From assembly GCA_963717385.1 (NCBI GenBank), contig CAVQWE010000027.1, positions 186,001 to 250,000 of the forward strand: DNA of 64,000 nucleotides, given 5' to 3'. Positions 46,732-56,152 of this stretch are shown piece by piece. The position numbers and the translations under genes are program-made. How positions within the stretch are numbered: position 1 is the first letter of the stretch; each line of letters begins with the position of its first letter. Below the pieces are notes generated by a model, which had not been told where the DNA came from, did not search any database, and saw nothing but the letters and a program-made list of their open reading frames with translations. Origin of the DNA: Sva-07 sp963717385. GTDB taxonomy: Bacteria; Actinomycetota; Acidimicrobiia; Acidimicrobiales; Ilumatobacteraceae.

Positions 46732-48523
46732 TCAGTTGTGCTGAAGTTCTGCGAGTTCGAGCCAGCGGGCTTCGAGTTCGTCGAGTTCGGCCTGAGCGGT
46801 GGCCAGGTCGGTGCCGAGCGACGTGAGCTCGGCGTGATCCGACGCCGTCGACAGTCGCTCGGTGAGGCGGTCGACCTGTTTCTGGGCCTTGACCATCGCC
46901 TGCTCGGTCTCGCGCAGCTGGCGGCCGACGGTGTACTGACTGGGCCCACTCGACGTCTTCTTGGCCGGGGCGGCGGCAGGTGATTTGGGAGCTGCGGTCT
47001 TGACGGGCGGTCTTGTCGGACCCGAACGTTCCGCCAGCCAGCCGCTGACCCCGCCGGGCACACGGCGAATGGTGCCGCCGGGATCGATGGCCAACACGTG
47101 GTCGGCGACGCGATCGAGGAACGCTCGGTCGTGGCTGGCGACCACGAGCGCGCCAGGCCAGTCGTCGAGGAACGCTTCGAGCGAGCGGAGCGTGTCGAGA
47201 TCGAGATCGTTGGTCGGTTCGTCGAGGATCAACAGGTTCGGTTCGGTGGCCAAGACCATCACCAACTGCAGTCGGCGGCGCTCGCCACCGGACAGCATCC
47301 GCACCGGCGCATACTGCGCAGTCGAGTCGAACCAGAACCGCTCGAGCAATGCACTGTCGCGATAGTCGGGTTCGCGATGCGGCCCGGACACGAGCTTGCG
47401 GACGATGGCATTCGGGTCGAGATCGGACGAGTGTTGGTCGGCGAACCCGACGACGACGGTCTTGCCACGCTTCACCGTGCCGGCGACGGGCTCACGACGT
47501 GCCGCGATGATGTCGAGCAGCGTCGACTTGCCCGAGCCGTTCGGCCCGACCACCGCGAGGCGGGCGCCGGGCTCGATCAGCAGGTCGACGTGCTCGAACA
47601 CGGTCAGTTCGTCGGGCGTGCCCACGTTGAAACGCTGAGCGACGTCTTCGAGCTCGACCACCTGGTTGCCGAGGCGGGCCGTGCCGGTGCCGAGCTGCAA
47701 CTCGCTCCCCCGCACGCCAACGGGCGCCGGGCCGCCGGACACGATCTCGTTCGCCGAGCGCAGCCGGGCTTTCGGCTTGGTCGATCGGGCCGGGGCGCCA
47801 CGGCGCAGCCAGGCCAGTTCCTTGCGGGCGAGGATCTTGCGCGTCGACTCCTCCTGCACCTCGCGGTCGATCCGTTCGGCTCGGGCGTCGAGGTAGGTCG
47901 CGTACGCGCTCGCTCCGGTTGCGGCCTGATGGATGAAGCTCCGGCCGCCGTCGAGTTCGACGACCTTGCTCGGCCCGACATCCGTGGTCAACCGATCGAG
48001 CGCATGGCGGTCGTGGGTGACCAGCACCAGCGCCGACTTCATCTTGACGAGGCGGGCTTCGAGCCACTCGATCGCTTCGAGGTCGAGATGGTTGGTGGGC
48101 TCGTCGAGCACCACCATGTCGTGATCGCCGTGCTCGTCGTCGGCGAGCATCTTGGCGAGCGCCACCCGCTTGGCCTGACCGCCCGACAACTCGTCGGTGC
48201 GCCGATCGAGCAGCGGCTGCACGCCGAGCTTGGTGGCGACAGCAGCCACCTCCCACGAGTCGCCGAGGAACTCGCTGACCGTGCCGGGCGGGAGCACCGG
48301 GTCCTGCTCCAGCGAGGCGATTCGCACTCCTCGGCCGAAACGGACATCGCCCGAGTCGGGCTGCGAGCACGCCGGTCAGGATCTTCAACAGCGTCGTCTT
48401 GCCCGAACCGTTCACGCCGACAACGGCGACTCGATCACCGGTCGACACGGTGACGGCGAGGTCGGCGAACAGCACCTTGTCGGGCTGGGCAAGCGCCACA
48501 CCGGCGAGATCGACACAAATCAC
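46732..48523 (-). CDS. ABC-F protein, Uup-like, frameshifted
   Basis: This protein, about 597 residues, has two ABC ATPase domains and no membrane part. The first has Walker A GVNGSGKTT, signature LSGGQAKR and VLDEPTNHLD; the second has GPNGSGKST, LSGGERRR and ILDEPTNDLD. A linker helix lies between, and a C-terminal coiled coil (TEQAMVKAQKQVDRLTERL) marks the Uup group. ABC-F proteins act on the ribosome. The frame breaks near 48366 within the first ATPase (GTGCTCGCAGCC for GTGCTGCAGCC). The GTG at 48523 is chosen because it gives VICVDLAGVALAQPDKVLF, the normal start of the first domain. Confidence 0.92.
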
Positions 48524-48589
48524 CCGCCCGACGCTACGGGTGCAGACCGCCGAACAGGCGGGGCCGGGGCCCCACCCGTTCGGTCGATC

Positions 48590-48622
48590 GATCACGCCTG
48601 GGGTCTGACCCCTGGCGTGATC
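48590..48622. terminator. Palindrome between ABC-F start and the next gene's stop (GTCTGAC-centred)
   Basis: The 16-nt arms 48590-48605 and 48607-48622 pair with one mismatch around T48606. The sequence GATCACGCC, TGGGGTC, T, GACCCC, TGGCGTGATC closely follows the palindrome at 16061-16089. It overlaps the stop of the gene at 48621 by two bases and is probably its terminator. Confidence 0.7.
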
Positions 48623-49287
48623 AGTCGCGGCCGTTGTTGACTCGGTCGCTCACTCGCTGCTCTGCCTCTGCGAGCTTTTCGGCGGCAGCGTCAGCGTCGA
48701 GCTTGCCGTCGGCCACCGCCGCGTCGACTCGTTCGGTCATCTCGGCGACGATGGCGTCGACGACGTCCTGCGGATCGACTCCCTGCGCCGTGGCGATGTC
48801 GCCCAGCGTCGAGCCGGAACGCAGCTGCTCGCGCAACTCCTCGGCGCTCAGGCCCAGCAGTTCCTGAACGGCTTCGGGCGCCTGGCGGCGATCTTGACGG
48901 GCCTCGCGGCGCTCACCACGGTTCTCCTGGCGTTCGCTGCGATCAGGCGCACTCGCAATGAGTTCGGCCACCACAGCGTCGGCCTGCTCGGCGGTGATCG
49001 TGCCATCGTCGACCAGCGACTGGATCGCCTCACGCATCCGGGTGCCCGGCTCGGGGCGAGCCTCCGGACGTCTCGGCAACGGCGTCGTCCTCGACCTGCT
49101 GGACCACGGCTGCCGGCGTCACGGCAACGTCGCTCGACGCAGCGCTGGTGAGGCCGGGAACTCCGAACACGAGCCCGGCAGCGGTACCACCGATCACACC
49201 GAGCGTGAGCCCCGCGGCAACGCCACGGTTCACGCCGGAACGTCCACTCGGATGCTCGTTGCGGCTGGTGCTGTCGTTGCTGTTCAT
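48621..49287 (-). CDS. Membrane-anchored helical protein, frameshifted
   Basis: This protein, about 221 residues, has one membrane helix near residue 25 (GVAAGLTLGVIGGTAAGLVFG). A Glu/Arg-rich helical region follows with two imprecise repeats, each with a TITAEQADAVVAELI-like unit and an LDADAAAEKLAEAEQRV-like unit. The frame breaks near 49070 (GCCGAGACGTCC for GCCGAGCGTCC). Proteins of this type occur in many actinobacteria; role unknown. The start at 49287 is preferred over 49296 because AAAGG is 9 nt before it. A good promoter lies at 49379-49407. Confidence 0.75.
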
Positions 49288-49378
49288 GGTGTTCATCCTT
49301 TCGACGGGTGAGTCATCGACGATGTCGCCGCTGACAGCACTCACGATGAGCGTCGCCGGTGAGGAGCATGAAGGAGCC

Positions 49379-49407
49379 ACGTAAGGCAACGGTGTGATCT
49401 CCGTCAA
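49379..49407 (-). promoter_or_regulatory. Sigma-70-type promoter candidate for the gene at 48621-49287
   Basis: On the minus strand TTGACG (49407-49402) and TTACGT (49384-49379) are 17 bp apart, close to the -35/-10 consensus. Transcription would begin near 49372, about 85 nt before the ATG. It was found by eye and is not tested. Confidence 0.45.
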
Positions 49408-49437
49408 GCGCTGACGGCCGTGTTCGGTGGGGCCGTG

Positions 49438-50871
49438 TCAGCTGGTGCGTGCGATGACGTCGTGGGCGGCATGCCAGCCGCCCATCCCATGCACTCCACC
49501 ACCGGGCGGCGTCGACGCCGAACACATCCAGACGCCATCAACCGGGGTTCGCCACGGGTGCAGACCGAGCGTCGGGCGAGCAACGAACTGGCGGATGTCG
49601 CCGGCGCCACCGTTGATGTCGCCGCCGACGTAGTTCTCGTTGTGCTGCTCCATCGCCGCTGTGGTCATCACATGGCGACCGATGATCCGATCGCGAAAGC
49701 CTGGGGCGAAGCGCTCGACTTGCCGTTCGATTCGGTCGGTCATGTCGACGGGCGAACCGTTCGGCACGTGACAGTAGCCCCACACGGTGTGCGTGCCCGC
49801 TGGCGATCGTGTCGGATCGAACAGGCTCTGTTGGGCAAGCAGCACGTACGGTCGCTCGGGTGTTCGACCCCGCATCACGTCGTCCTCGGCAGCGGTGATC
49901 TCGTCGAGGCTTCCGCCGAGGTGGACCGTTCCGGCGTCGGCGCACCGCGGGTTGCTCCACGGGATCGGAGCATCGAGCAGCCAATCCACCTTCACCACTC
50001 CCGGGCCGTAGCGATATCGACGCAGCGCCCGGGCGAAGCGGCTCGGTGCACGATCGCCGAGCACGGCGAGCACCTGGCGCGGGGTGAGGTCGAGCACCAC
50101 CGCACTCGAGGAGGGGAGTTCGGCGAGCGAATCCACCCGGTGGCCGCACTCGACGGTGCCGCCCGCATCTTCGATGATGCCCACGAGTGCGTCGGCGATC
50201 TGCTGGGAACCGCCGCGAGCCATCGGCCAACCAACGGTGTGACCGAGCACGCCGAGGATCAACCCGTACGCCGCCGTGGCCGGTGATCGCAGCGACAGGA
50301 TCGAATGCGCGGCGAGCCCAGCGAACAACGCTCGGGCTTCCTCGGTGTCGAACCGGCCACTCGCCAGACCATGCGCCGAGCGAACACCCAGCACGCCGAA
50401 TCGAGCCAGGTGCACAGGATGCTCGGGCGGAAGGCGCAGCGGCGACAGCAGGCCGTCGGTCAAGTCGAACCCGGCGTCGACCAACGGGCCGACGAGGCGC
50501 TCGTAGGCGGCACCATCGGCTCCGAGCGACGACGCCGTGTCGGCGACCGATCGGTGCAGGAACGCAGCACGTCCACCATCGAGCGGATGGGCCACCGGAA
50601 CCGTCGGGTGCACCCAGTCGATGCCGTGGGCTTCGAGGAGCCCATCGTCATCCAACGCTCGGAACGCCGGGGAGGCACGGGCCAGCGGGTGGATCGCCGA
50701 GCAGATGTCGTGGATCGATCCCGGCTGGATCAGCTCCGCCGATCGCGTGCCGCCACCCGGAACGTCCGCCGCCTCCAGCACCGTGACCCGGCGGCCGGCT
50801 CGCGCCAGGACCACCGCTGCCATCAGGCCGTTCGGTCCCGATCCGACGACAACTGCGTCCGGGTCGCTCAC
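49438..50871 (-). CDS. FAD-dependent phytoene-desaturase-like oxidoreductase
   Basis: This 477-residue protein has the dinucleotide motif VVGSGPNGLMAAVVLARAGR at the N-terminus, then EAADVPGGGTRS. A C-terminal segment (GVWMCSASTPPGGGVHGMGGWHAAH) is typical of the COG1233 carotenoid-desaturase-like flavoproteins. No other carotenoid gene is nearby, so the substrate is uncertain; many actinobacteria carry such copies of unknown function. Its ATG overlaps the stop of the sensor kinase gene by ATGA, so the three genes to 52927 form one operon. Confidence 0.88.
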   Translation of the reverse strand: MSDPDAVVVGSGPNGLMAAVVLARAGRRVTVLEAADVPGGGTRSAELIQPGSIHDICSAIHPLARASPAFRALDDDGLLEAHGIDWVHPTVPVAHPLDGGRAAFLHRSVADTASSLGADGAAYERLVGPLVDAGFDLTDGLLSPLRLPPEHPVHLARFGVLGVRSAHGLASGRFDTEEARALFAGLAAHSILSLRSPATAAYGLILGVLGHTVGWPMARGGSQQIADALVGIIEDAGGTVECGHRVDSLAELPSSSAVVLDLTPRQVLAVLGDRAPSRFARALRRYRYGPGVVKVDWLLDAPIPWSNPRCADAGTVHLGGSLDEITAAEDDVMRGRTPERPYVLLAQQSLFDPTRSPAGTHTVWGYCHVPNGSPVDMTDRIERQVERFAPGFRDRIIGRHVMTTAAMEQHNENYVGGDINGGAGDIRQFVARPTLGLHPWRTPVDGVWMCSASTPPGGGVHGMGGWHAAHDVIARTS

Positions 50872-52217
50872 CCTGCCAGCGTGCCAGAGCCCTCGTCCAC
50901 GGGCCAGTCCGGTGACACGGGAAGCGTGAATCCGATGACGGCACCGCCGGCATCGCGACCCGAGGCAGCAACCGTTCCGTTGGCGCGCACCACGACGTCG
51001 CGAACGATCGACAAACCCAGCCCGGAGCCCGGCATCGTGCGCGCCGCATCGGCGCGATGGAAGCGGTCGAAGATTCGCTCCTCCTCGCCATCGGGGATGC
51101 CAGGACCGCGATCGAGTACCCGCAACGAGCCGCCGTCGACGACGACATCGATCGGGCCGCCGCTCTGATCGAACTTGCAGGCGTTGTCGATCAGGTTGGT
51201 GATCGCCCGATCGAGCGACGACCGGGGGGCGTCGACCACAGCACCATGGCGAACCTCGACGATCACATCACGCGAGCGGCGACGGCCGACGCGTTCGGCC
51301 ACCTCGACGGCGAGTGCCGGTAGATCGATCCGCTCGTTCGGTTGCTCCTCGAGCTCACCGGAGGCCACCGCGACGAGTTCGTTGACCAATTCGGTGAGTT
51401 CGGTCACCTCGGTGTCGAGGTCGTCGAGGACACGGTCGCGCATGTCCGACGACATCTCGGGATGACGGCGCAGCACCGACAGATTGGTCTTCAAGCTGGT
51501 GAGTGGCGTGCGCAGCTCGTGGCCGGCATCCTGCACCAGACGGTGCTGTTCGGCCCGGGAAACAGCGAGCGCACCGAGCATGTTGCGAAACGCCGAGCCG
51601 AGCCGGCCGACCTCGTCGGTACCGGTGCCAGGCACCTCGACGTCGAGACGCCCCGACGAACCCACGTCCTCAGCGGCGCCGGTGAGACGCCTGATCGGCG
51701 CAGCCACCGTGCCCGCAATCAGCCAACCCACCAGCGCAGCGCCGACCGAGACCAACCCGACGAGCAGGAGCGTGCGTTGGCGAAGGTCGGCCAGGACGCT
51801 GTCGACCTCGTCGAGCGGGCGCGCCACCTGGAGCGCGCCGTCGGACAGTCCGATCGTGTGGACCCGGTACGACTCGTCGCCGACATCGATCGTCGCCTGG
51901 TTGCGAGCGCGTTGAGTTCCGGCCACCGACATCGCCGCCTCGGCGACCGGCGCGCCGTCGGGGAACGACGACGCAATCGACTCGCCGCTCGCGTCCAGCA
52001 CCCGAACCGAATACACCTCCAGCAGGCTGCGGGTGGGCATCGTGATGCGCCCGTCGACGGCGCGACCAATCATCTGGCCGGTTGCCTGGTTGATCGACCG
52101 GTCGACTTCGTCGAGCAATCGGGCGCTCGTCGTCCGGTAGCTGATCAGCCCGACGGTGAGCGTCGCGACCAATGCGACCGCAGCCAGCGACAGCGCGATC
52201 TTCCAGCGCAAACCCAT
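50868..52217 (-). CDS. Two-component sensor histidine kinase
   Basis: This 449-residue membrane kinase has two helices (residues 7-27 and about 152-175), an extracytoplasmic loop between them, and a HAMP linker (GTVAAPIRRLTGAAEDVG). The HisKA box is DAGHELRTPLTSLKTNL with the phospho-His, and the ATPase has NLIDNACKF, VLDRGPGIPDG and GSGLGLSIVRDV. It pairs with the response regulator 1 bp upstream (TGATG overlap). Layout and sequence resemble the MprB group in mycobacteria, from memory; the signal is not known. Confidence 0.95.
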   Translation of the reverse strand: MGLRWKIALSLAAVALVATLTVGLISYRTTSARLLDEVDRSINQATGQMIGRAVDGRITMPTRSLLEVYSVRVLDASGESIASSFPDGAPVAEAAMSVAGTQRARNQATIDVGDESYRVHTIGLSDGALQVARPLDEVDSVLADLRQRTLLLVGLVSVGAALVGWLIAGTVAAPIRRLTGAAEDVGSSGRLDVEVPGTGTDEVGRLGSAFRNMLGALAVSRAEQHRLVQDAGHELRTPLTSLKTNLSVLRRHPEMSSDMRDRVLDDLDTEVTELTELVNELVAVASGELEEQPNERIDLPALAVEVAERVGRRRSRDVIVEVRHGAVVDAPRSSLDRAITNLIDNACKFDQSGGPIDVVVDGGSLRVLDRGPGIPDGEEERIFDRFHRADAARTMPGSGLGLSIVRDVVVRANGTVAASGRDAGGAVIGFTLPVSPDWPVDEGSGTLAG

Positions 52218-52927
52218 CAGTCGTCGATTCGTGCCGTGTAGCCCACGCCGCGAACGGTGTGCACCACCCGCGGTTCGCCTTCCGCCTCGGTCTTGCGGCG
52301 CAAGTAGCCGATGTACACCGCGAGGTTCTTCGAGTCGGGCCCGAAGTCGTAGTGCCAGATGCGGTCGTAGATCGTCGAGTGATCGAGCACGATGCCGCGG
52401 TTGGCAACAAGCAGCGCCAACAGGTCGAATTCGGTCTTCGAGAGCTGGATCTCACGTTCGCCACGAAATGCTCGACGTCCGGAGGTGTCGAGTCGAAGGT
52501 CGCCGAGTACGAGCTCGCCTTCGGGTTGCTCAGCGTCGTCGACTCCGTATCCGGAGCGGCGCAGCAGTGCCCGGATGCGGGCGAGCAGCTCGTCGAGGTC
52601 GTACGGCTTCGGGAGATAGTCGTCGGCACCAGCATCGAGGCCGGCCACGCGATCGCTCGTCTCGGTGCGTGCGGTCAGCATCAACACCGGCAACTTGCTG
52701 CCTTCGGATCGCAGCACACGGCAGACGGTGAGACCATCGACGACGGGCATCGACACATCGAGCAGGAGCGCGTCGGGCTCGGATTGGCGGATCGCCTCGA
52801 GCGCCTCGGCGCCGTTGTTCGCGGACACCACCGTGTACCCCTCGAGTTGCAGGGCCCGCACCAGCGATTCGCGTACGGCCCGGTCGTCCTCGGCAACGAG
52901 GATGCGGGCAGTGTGTGTGTCCGTCAC
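52217..52927 (-). CDS. OmpR-family response regulator
   Basis: This 236-residue regulator has an N-terminal receiver domain with acidic VAEDDRAVRESL, phospho-acceptor D57 in LLLDVSMPVVDG, and the Thr and Lys switch residues (MLTARTET, LPKPYDLDELLARI). The C-terminal winged-helix domain ends with HTVRGVGYTARIDD. It most resembles MprA-type regulators. The start is the GTG at 52927. It heads the operon with the sensor kinase and the flavoprotein and diverges from crcB. Confidence 0.95.
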   Translation of the reverse strand: MTDTHTARILVAEDDRAVRESLVRALQLEGYTVVSANNGAEALEAIRQSEPDALLLDVSMPVVDGLTVCRVLRSEGSKLPVLMLTARTETSDRVAGLDAGADDYLPKPYDLDELLARIRALLRRSGYGVDDAEQPEGELVLGDLRLDTSGRRAFRGEREIQLSKTEFDLLALLVANRGIVLDHSTIYDRIWHYDFGPDSKNLAVYIGYLRRKTEAEGEPRVVHTVRGVGYTARIDD

Positions 52928-53006
52928 GGCACACAGTGTGCTCGCATCGAGTGAGAACGCGGTGTGAAACACCTGATCAACGAGCGGAGTTTGCTACGAA
53001 CAGTGC

Positions 53007-53414
53007 GTGCAGGTCTTCGATCGAACCACCCCGTTCGCGCCTGGGGTGCTCGCCGCGGTGGCCGTCGGCGGGGCGATCGGGGCGTCAGGCCGCTGGTTCG
53101 TTGCGTGGGCGGTCGATGCAATGGCGAGCGTGCATCAGGCCGGTACGTGGCCGTGGGCAACCTTGATCGTCAATGTCGTCGGGTGCGTGCTGATCGGCGT
53201 CGCCGCACGGCGGGTCGACCGCAACACGACTGCGTGGGCGTTCGTGGTGACCGGACTACTCGGGGGGTTCACGACGTTCTCCGCATTGGCGGTCGAGCTC
53301 AACGACATGGCCGACGCCGAACGTCTCCCACTCGCCGTGCTGTACGGCGCCGTCACACTCGCCGCCGGAATCGGAGCCACCGCGATCGCCGACATCGGAC
53401 GAGGTCGGCCGTGA
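53007..53414 (+). CDS. crcB: Fluoride channel subunit, first of a pair
   Basis: This 135-residue four-helix protein is a Fluc/CrcB fluoride exporter. It has VGGAIGASGRWFV, the Asn of VNVVGC that lines the pore, and GLLGGFTTFSALAVE with the Phe-box and central Na+ site residues. The start is a GTG at 53007. It overlaps the second copy by GTGA, as expected for a heterodimeric pair. No fluoride riboswitch (crcB motif) is apparent in the 79-bp leader. Confidence 0.92.
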   Translation: MQVFDRTTPFAPGVLAAVAVGGAIGASGRWFVAWAVDAMASVHQAGTWPWATLIVNVVGCVLIGVAARRVDRNTTAWAFVVTGLLGGFTTFSALAVELNDMADAERLPLAVLYGAVTLAAGIGATAIADIGRGRP

Positions 53415-53728
53415 CCCCGGTGCTGTTCGTGCTCGCCGCAGGCCTCGGCGCCGTCGGCCGCCACCTGGTGGGCCAGTTCGCGTGCTCGTGGGTTGCGTTG
53501 CTGTGGATCAACTCGATCGGCGCGGGGCTGCTCGGCGTCGTGATCGCTTCGGATTTCTCGCCGAGCACGACGACGGTTCTGGGCGTCGGCTTCTGCGGCG
53601 CGCTCACGACGTATTCGACGTTCGCACTGGAGACGCGCAGCCTCGGCTGGCGATGGGGAACGGTCTATGCCCTGGTGACGCTCGGCTCGGCGTGCGCTGC
53701 GGCCTCGATCGGCACGACGCTCGTGTGA
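53411..53728 (+). CDS. crcB: Fluoride channel subunit, second of a pair
   Basis: This 105-residue protein is the partner CrcB. It has AAGLGAVGRHLV, the pore Asn in WINSIGAGLLG, and GFCGALTTYSTFALET. The GTG start at 53411 overlaps the upstream copy by four bases, which gives coupled translation. The two subunits are diverged, so a dual-topology heterodimer is likely. Confidence 0.92.
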   Translation: MTPVLFVLAAGLGAVGRHLVGQFACSWVALLWINSIGAGLLGVVIASDFSPSTTTVLGVGFCGALTTYSTFALETRSLGWRWGTVYALVTLGSACAAASIGTTLV

Positions 53729-53742
53729 CGATCGCAACGCGA

Positions 53743-53781
53743 GTCTGACCCCTGTTGACGTGATGACAGCAGGGGTCAGAC
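53743..53781. terminator. Hairpin between crcB and P450 genes (GTCTGACCCCTG stem)
   Basis: GTCTGACCCCTG (53743-53754) pairs perfectly with CAGGGGTCAGAC (53770-53781) across a 15-nt loop. It lies between two convergent stops. The stem contains the same GTCTGACCCC core seen at the apex of the hairpins at 16.06 and 48.6 kb. Confidence 0.75.
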
Positions 53782-53792
53782 CCGAGTGACGA

Positions 53793-55139
53793 CTACTTGG
53801 CGACGTCGAGGATGCGGACCGGGATCTCGCGAGGACCGCGGACCATGCCGACACTCCAGCGCGTGTCACCGGCGAGTTCGAATCGCGGGAAGCGCTTGAC
53901 GAACTCCTCGATGGCGACCTTGAGCTCGAGGCGGGCGAGGTTCGAGCCCACGCAGCGGTGGATGCCGAGACCGAACGCCGCGTGCCGGTTCTCCTCACGA
54001 TCGATCACGAAGGTGTCGGGATCCTCGAACTTCAGCGGATCACGGTTGGCGGCCGGGAATGCCAGCAGCACCCAGTCGTCCTTCTTCATCGGGCAGCCGT
54101 GGAAGTCGAGATCCTCCGTGACCAGTCGGCCCATCGTGACGGGCGCGTACGCCCGCAGGAACTCCTCGAGCGCGAAGGTCATGACCTCGGGGTCGTCGAG
54201 CAGTCGCTGGTGATCCTCCGGATGCTGGGCGAGATGCCACAGCGACGATCCGATCGCCGACCACGTCGTGTCGACGCCGGCGACGAGCAGCAGGATGATC
54301 ATGCCCTCGACGACTTGGTCGTCGAGCTTGTTGCCATCGAGCTCGGTGTTCATCAGGAAGTTCGTCAGGTCGTCGCGAGGGTTCTCACGATGGTCCGCGA
54401 TCTGCTCCTGGACGTACGCGCCGAAGTCGTTGTCACTCTGACGCGTCCCCGGCTCTTCGTTGATGCGCTCGAGGACCTCGTGGACCATGTCCCGGAACAT
54501 CGCCTCGTCCTTCTCGGGGAAGCCGAGCATCCGACCGATCACGTTCACCGGGATGTGCTGCGCGTACTGGATCGCAGCGTCGATGACGGACTCGCCGGGG
54601 GTGATGTCACCCATTTCGTCGAGCAACCTCTGGCACAGGAGCCGGATCTCGGACTCCCACGGCTCGATCATCTTCGGCGCGAACGCCGGAAGGAGCAGTC
54701 GACGGGCGATGGCATGGAAGGGAGGGTCGCTGGTGATCGGCGGGGCGAGGCCGATCGGGGCGGGCAATGCCCGATCACCGGGTCGTCCGACGCCAGGAAC
54801 GACCGCCCGGCTCGAGAAGTGCTCGGTGTCGTAGGCGATGTCGTGGACGGTGTCGTGTGTCAACGGCACCCACATGCCGCCGTATCGATCGGAGTGCGCG
54901 ATCGGGCACCCGCCCTCGCGCACCGCCTTCCACACTTCGGGAGCGTTGGGGTTGTAGCTCGGGTCGGCATGGTCGAAGTCGGTTGCGAAGTCGGTCACCG
55001 GGCCGTAGTCGGCGGCGTCGTACGGCACCCGCTGCCAGACGTCCGTGCCCTCGGGCTTGCTGCCGACGATGAACTCCATGGTCTCGCCGTTGCGATCCCA
55101 GGTGATGATCTTGTTGCCGGTCTCCGGGTCGATCCGCAT
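53793..55139 (-). CDS. Cytochrome P450
   Basis: This P450 of 448 residues as read has the I-helix motif AGVDTTWSA, the K-helix EEFLR, and the haem loop FGLGIHRCVGSNLAR with C396 as the iron ligand. It oxidises an organic substrate using electrons from a ferredoxin; the [3Fe-4S]-type ferredoxin gene lies just upstream. The true start is probably the ATG at 55176, one base after the ferredoxin stop; one extra G in GCCGGAC (near 55142) would bring that frame into line (MTDTRRNHDRADMRID). Neighbouring SDR and FadH-type reductase genes suggest terpenoid or steroid breakdown, inferred only. Confidence 0.93.
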   Translation of the reverse strand: MRIDPETGNKIITWDRNGETMEFIVGSKPEGTDVWQRVPYDAADYGPVTDFATDFDHADPSYNPNAPEVWKAVREGGCPIAHSDRYGGMWVPLTHDTVHDIAYDTEHFSSRAVVPGVGRPGDRALPAPIGLAPPITSDPPFHAIARRLLLPAFAPKMIEPWESEIRLLCQRLLDEMGDITPGESVIDAAIQYAQHIPVNVIGRMLGFPEKDEAMFRDMVHEVLERINEEPGTRQSDNDFGAYVQEQIADHRENPRDDLTNFLMNTELDGNKLDDQVVEGMIILLLVAGVDTTWSAIGSSLWHLAQHPEDHQRLLDDPEVMTFALEEFLRAYAPVTMGRLVTEDLDFHGCPMKKDDWVLLAFPAANRDPLKFEDPDTFVIDREENRHAAFGLGIHRCVGSNLARLELKVAIEEFVKRFPRFELAGDTRWSVGMVRGPREIPVRILDVAK

Positions 55140-55177
55140 GTCCGGCCCGGTCGTGGTTTCGTCGAGTGTCGGTCATG

Positions 55178-55378
55178 TCAGCCGTTGTCCGTGATCGTGA
55201 TGGCGTACTCGGGGCAGTTCGATGCTGCCAGCCGCGCCTTGTCGTGCAGGTCGGCTGGCACGTCGCCCTCGACGAGCAACATGGCCTGGCCATAGTCGTC
55301 GACATCGAACAATTCGGGCGCCAACGCGTAACAACGGTTGTGGCCCTGACACTTCTCTGCATCCAGGTGTACTCGCAT
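55178..55378 (-). CDS. [3Fe-4S]-type ferredoxin, P450 partner
   Basis: This 66-residue ferredoxin has CQGHNRC (C10, C16) and a distal C55 in SNCPEYAI. His13 replaces the second cysteine of a [4Fe-4S] motif, so the cluster is probably [3Fe-4S]; this CxxHxxC form is common in actinobacterial P450 ferredoxins. It is immediately upstream of the P450 gene and may be translationally coupled to it. Confidence 0.93.
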   Translation of the reverse strand: MRVHLDAEKCQGHNRCYALAPELFDVDDYGQAMLLVEGDVPADLHDKARLAASNCPEYAITITDNG

Positions 55379-55447
55379 GTCGGCGATGGTAGAGGCCAGA
55401 GTGGGCGCGTGACCAGCGAACGGCCAACTTTTTCGAACAACGTTCCA

Positions 55448-56152
55448 ATGCTGCTCCTGCCACCATCGGAAGGCAAAGCCATGGGCGGCAGTCGGCGACG
55501 AGCGGGTTGGGTTCCCGACTCGGGCTCGTTCGGGCACCGCCTCGGCGACCAGCGCGCCGAGGTGATCGAGGCCCTCGGCGCACGCCACGGTGGAAGCGAG
55601 AAGCTGCTCGGCGTGAAAGGCGATCACCTGCTGCGCGCCCAGTCGGCAAACACCTCGCTCGTCGGCGCCCCAGCGCTGCCGGCCTGGCAGCGATACACCG
55701 GCGTCGTGTGGGATCACCTCGATCCGACCACACTGCCCGCCGCCGCGCTCGAAGGCAGATCGTCGTGGTGTCGGGCCTGCTCGGCGTGGTGCGCGGCGAC
55801 GACCCGGTACCCGACTACCGACTCAAGATGGGCGCCAACCTGGCGCCCACTCGGCAAACTCTCCACCTGGTGGCGCGACGCCGTCACCGCCGAGATCGCT
55901 CGACTCGCCCGCCGTCACGTGATCATCGACCTACTCCCCCAAGAACACCGCGCAGCCTGGGCCCCCGCATCATCGGGCGCTGAAGTCGAGGCGATCTCGG
56001 TCTCGCTCATCGACCCGACCGGCAAGCCCGGCGGCCACTTCGCGAAGGCCGCAAAGGGCGAGTTGGCGCGAGCGATCCTCCTCGACGGCCTCGACGCGCT
56101 CGACACCTGGCGCAACGACCGGTTCCACCTCGAGATCAGCCAGATCGGCTGA
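55448..56152 (+). CDS. yaaA: Peroxide-stress protein YaaA family (DUF328), double frameshift
   Basis: This 234-residue protein starts with the family motif LLPPSEGKA. YaaA lowers free iron and limits oxidative DNA damage. The middle is out of frame between about 55760 and 55850: a missing base, then an extra base, restore the frame by themselves. In the corrected frame it reads IVVVSGLLGVVRGDDPVPDYRLKMG, then LGKLSTWWRDAV and IIDLLPQEH, all family features. It diverges from the ferredoxin gene and overlaps the MFS gene's 3' end by 17 bp. Confidence 0.88.
   Translation: MLLLPPSEGKAMGGSRRRAGWVPDSGSFGHRLGDQRAEVIEALGARHGGSEKLLGVKGDHLLRAQSANTSLVGAPALPAWQRYTGVVWDHLDPTTLPAAALEGRSSWCRACSAWCAATTRYPTTDSRWAPTWRPLGKLSTWWRDAVTAEIARLARRHVIIDLLPQEHRAAWAPASSGAEVEAISVSLIDPTGKPGGHFAKAAKGELARAILLDGLDALDTWRNDRFHLEISQIG

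Noticed and set aside
53000..53010. A fluoride riboswitch before crcB
   Set aside because: The 79-bp leader shows no convincing crcB-motif pseudoknot or conserved loop by eye; a covariance-model search would settle it.
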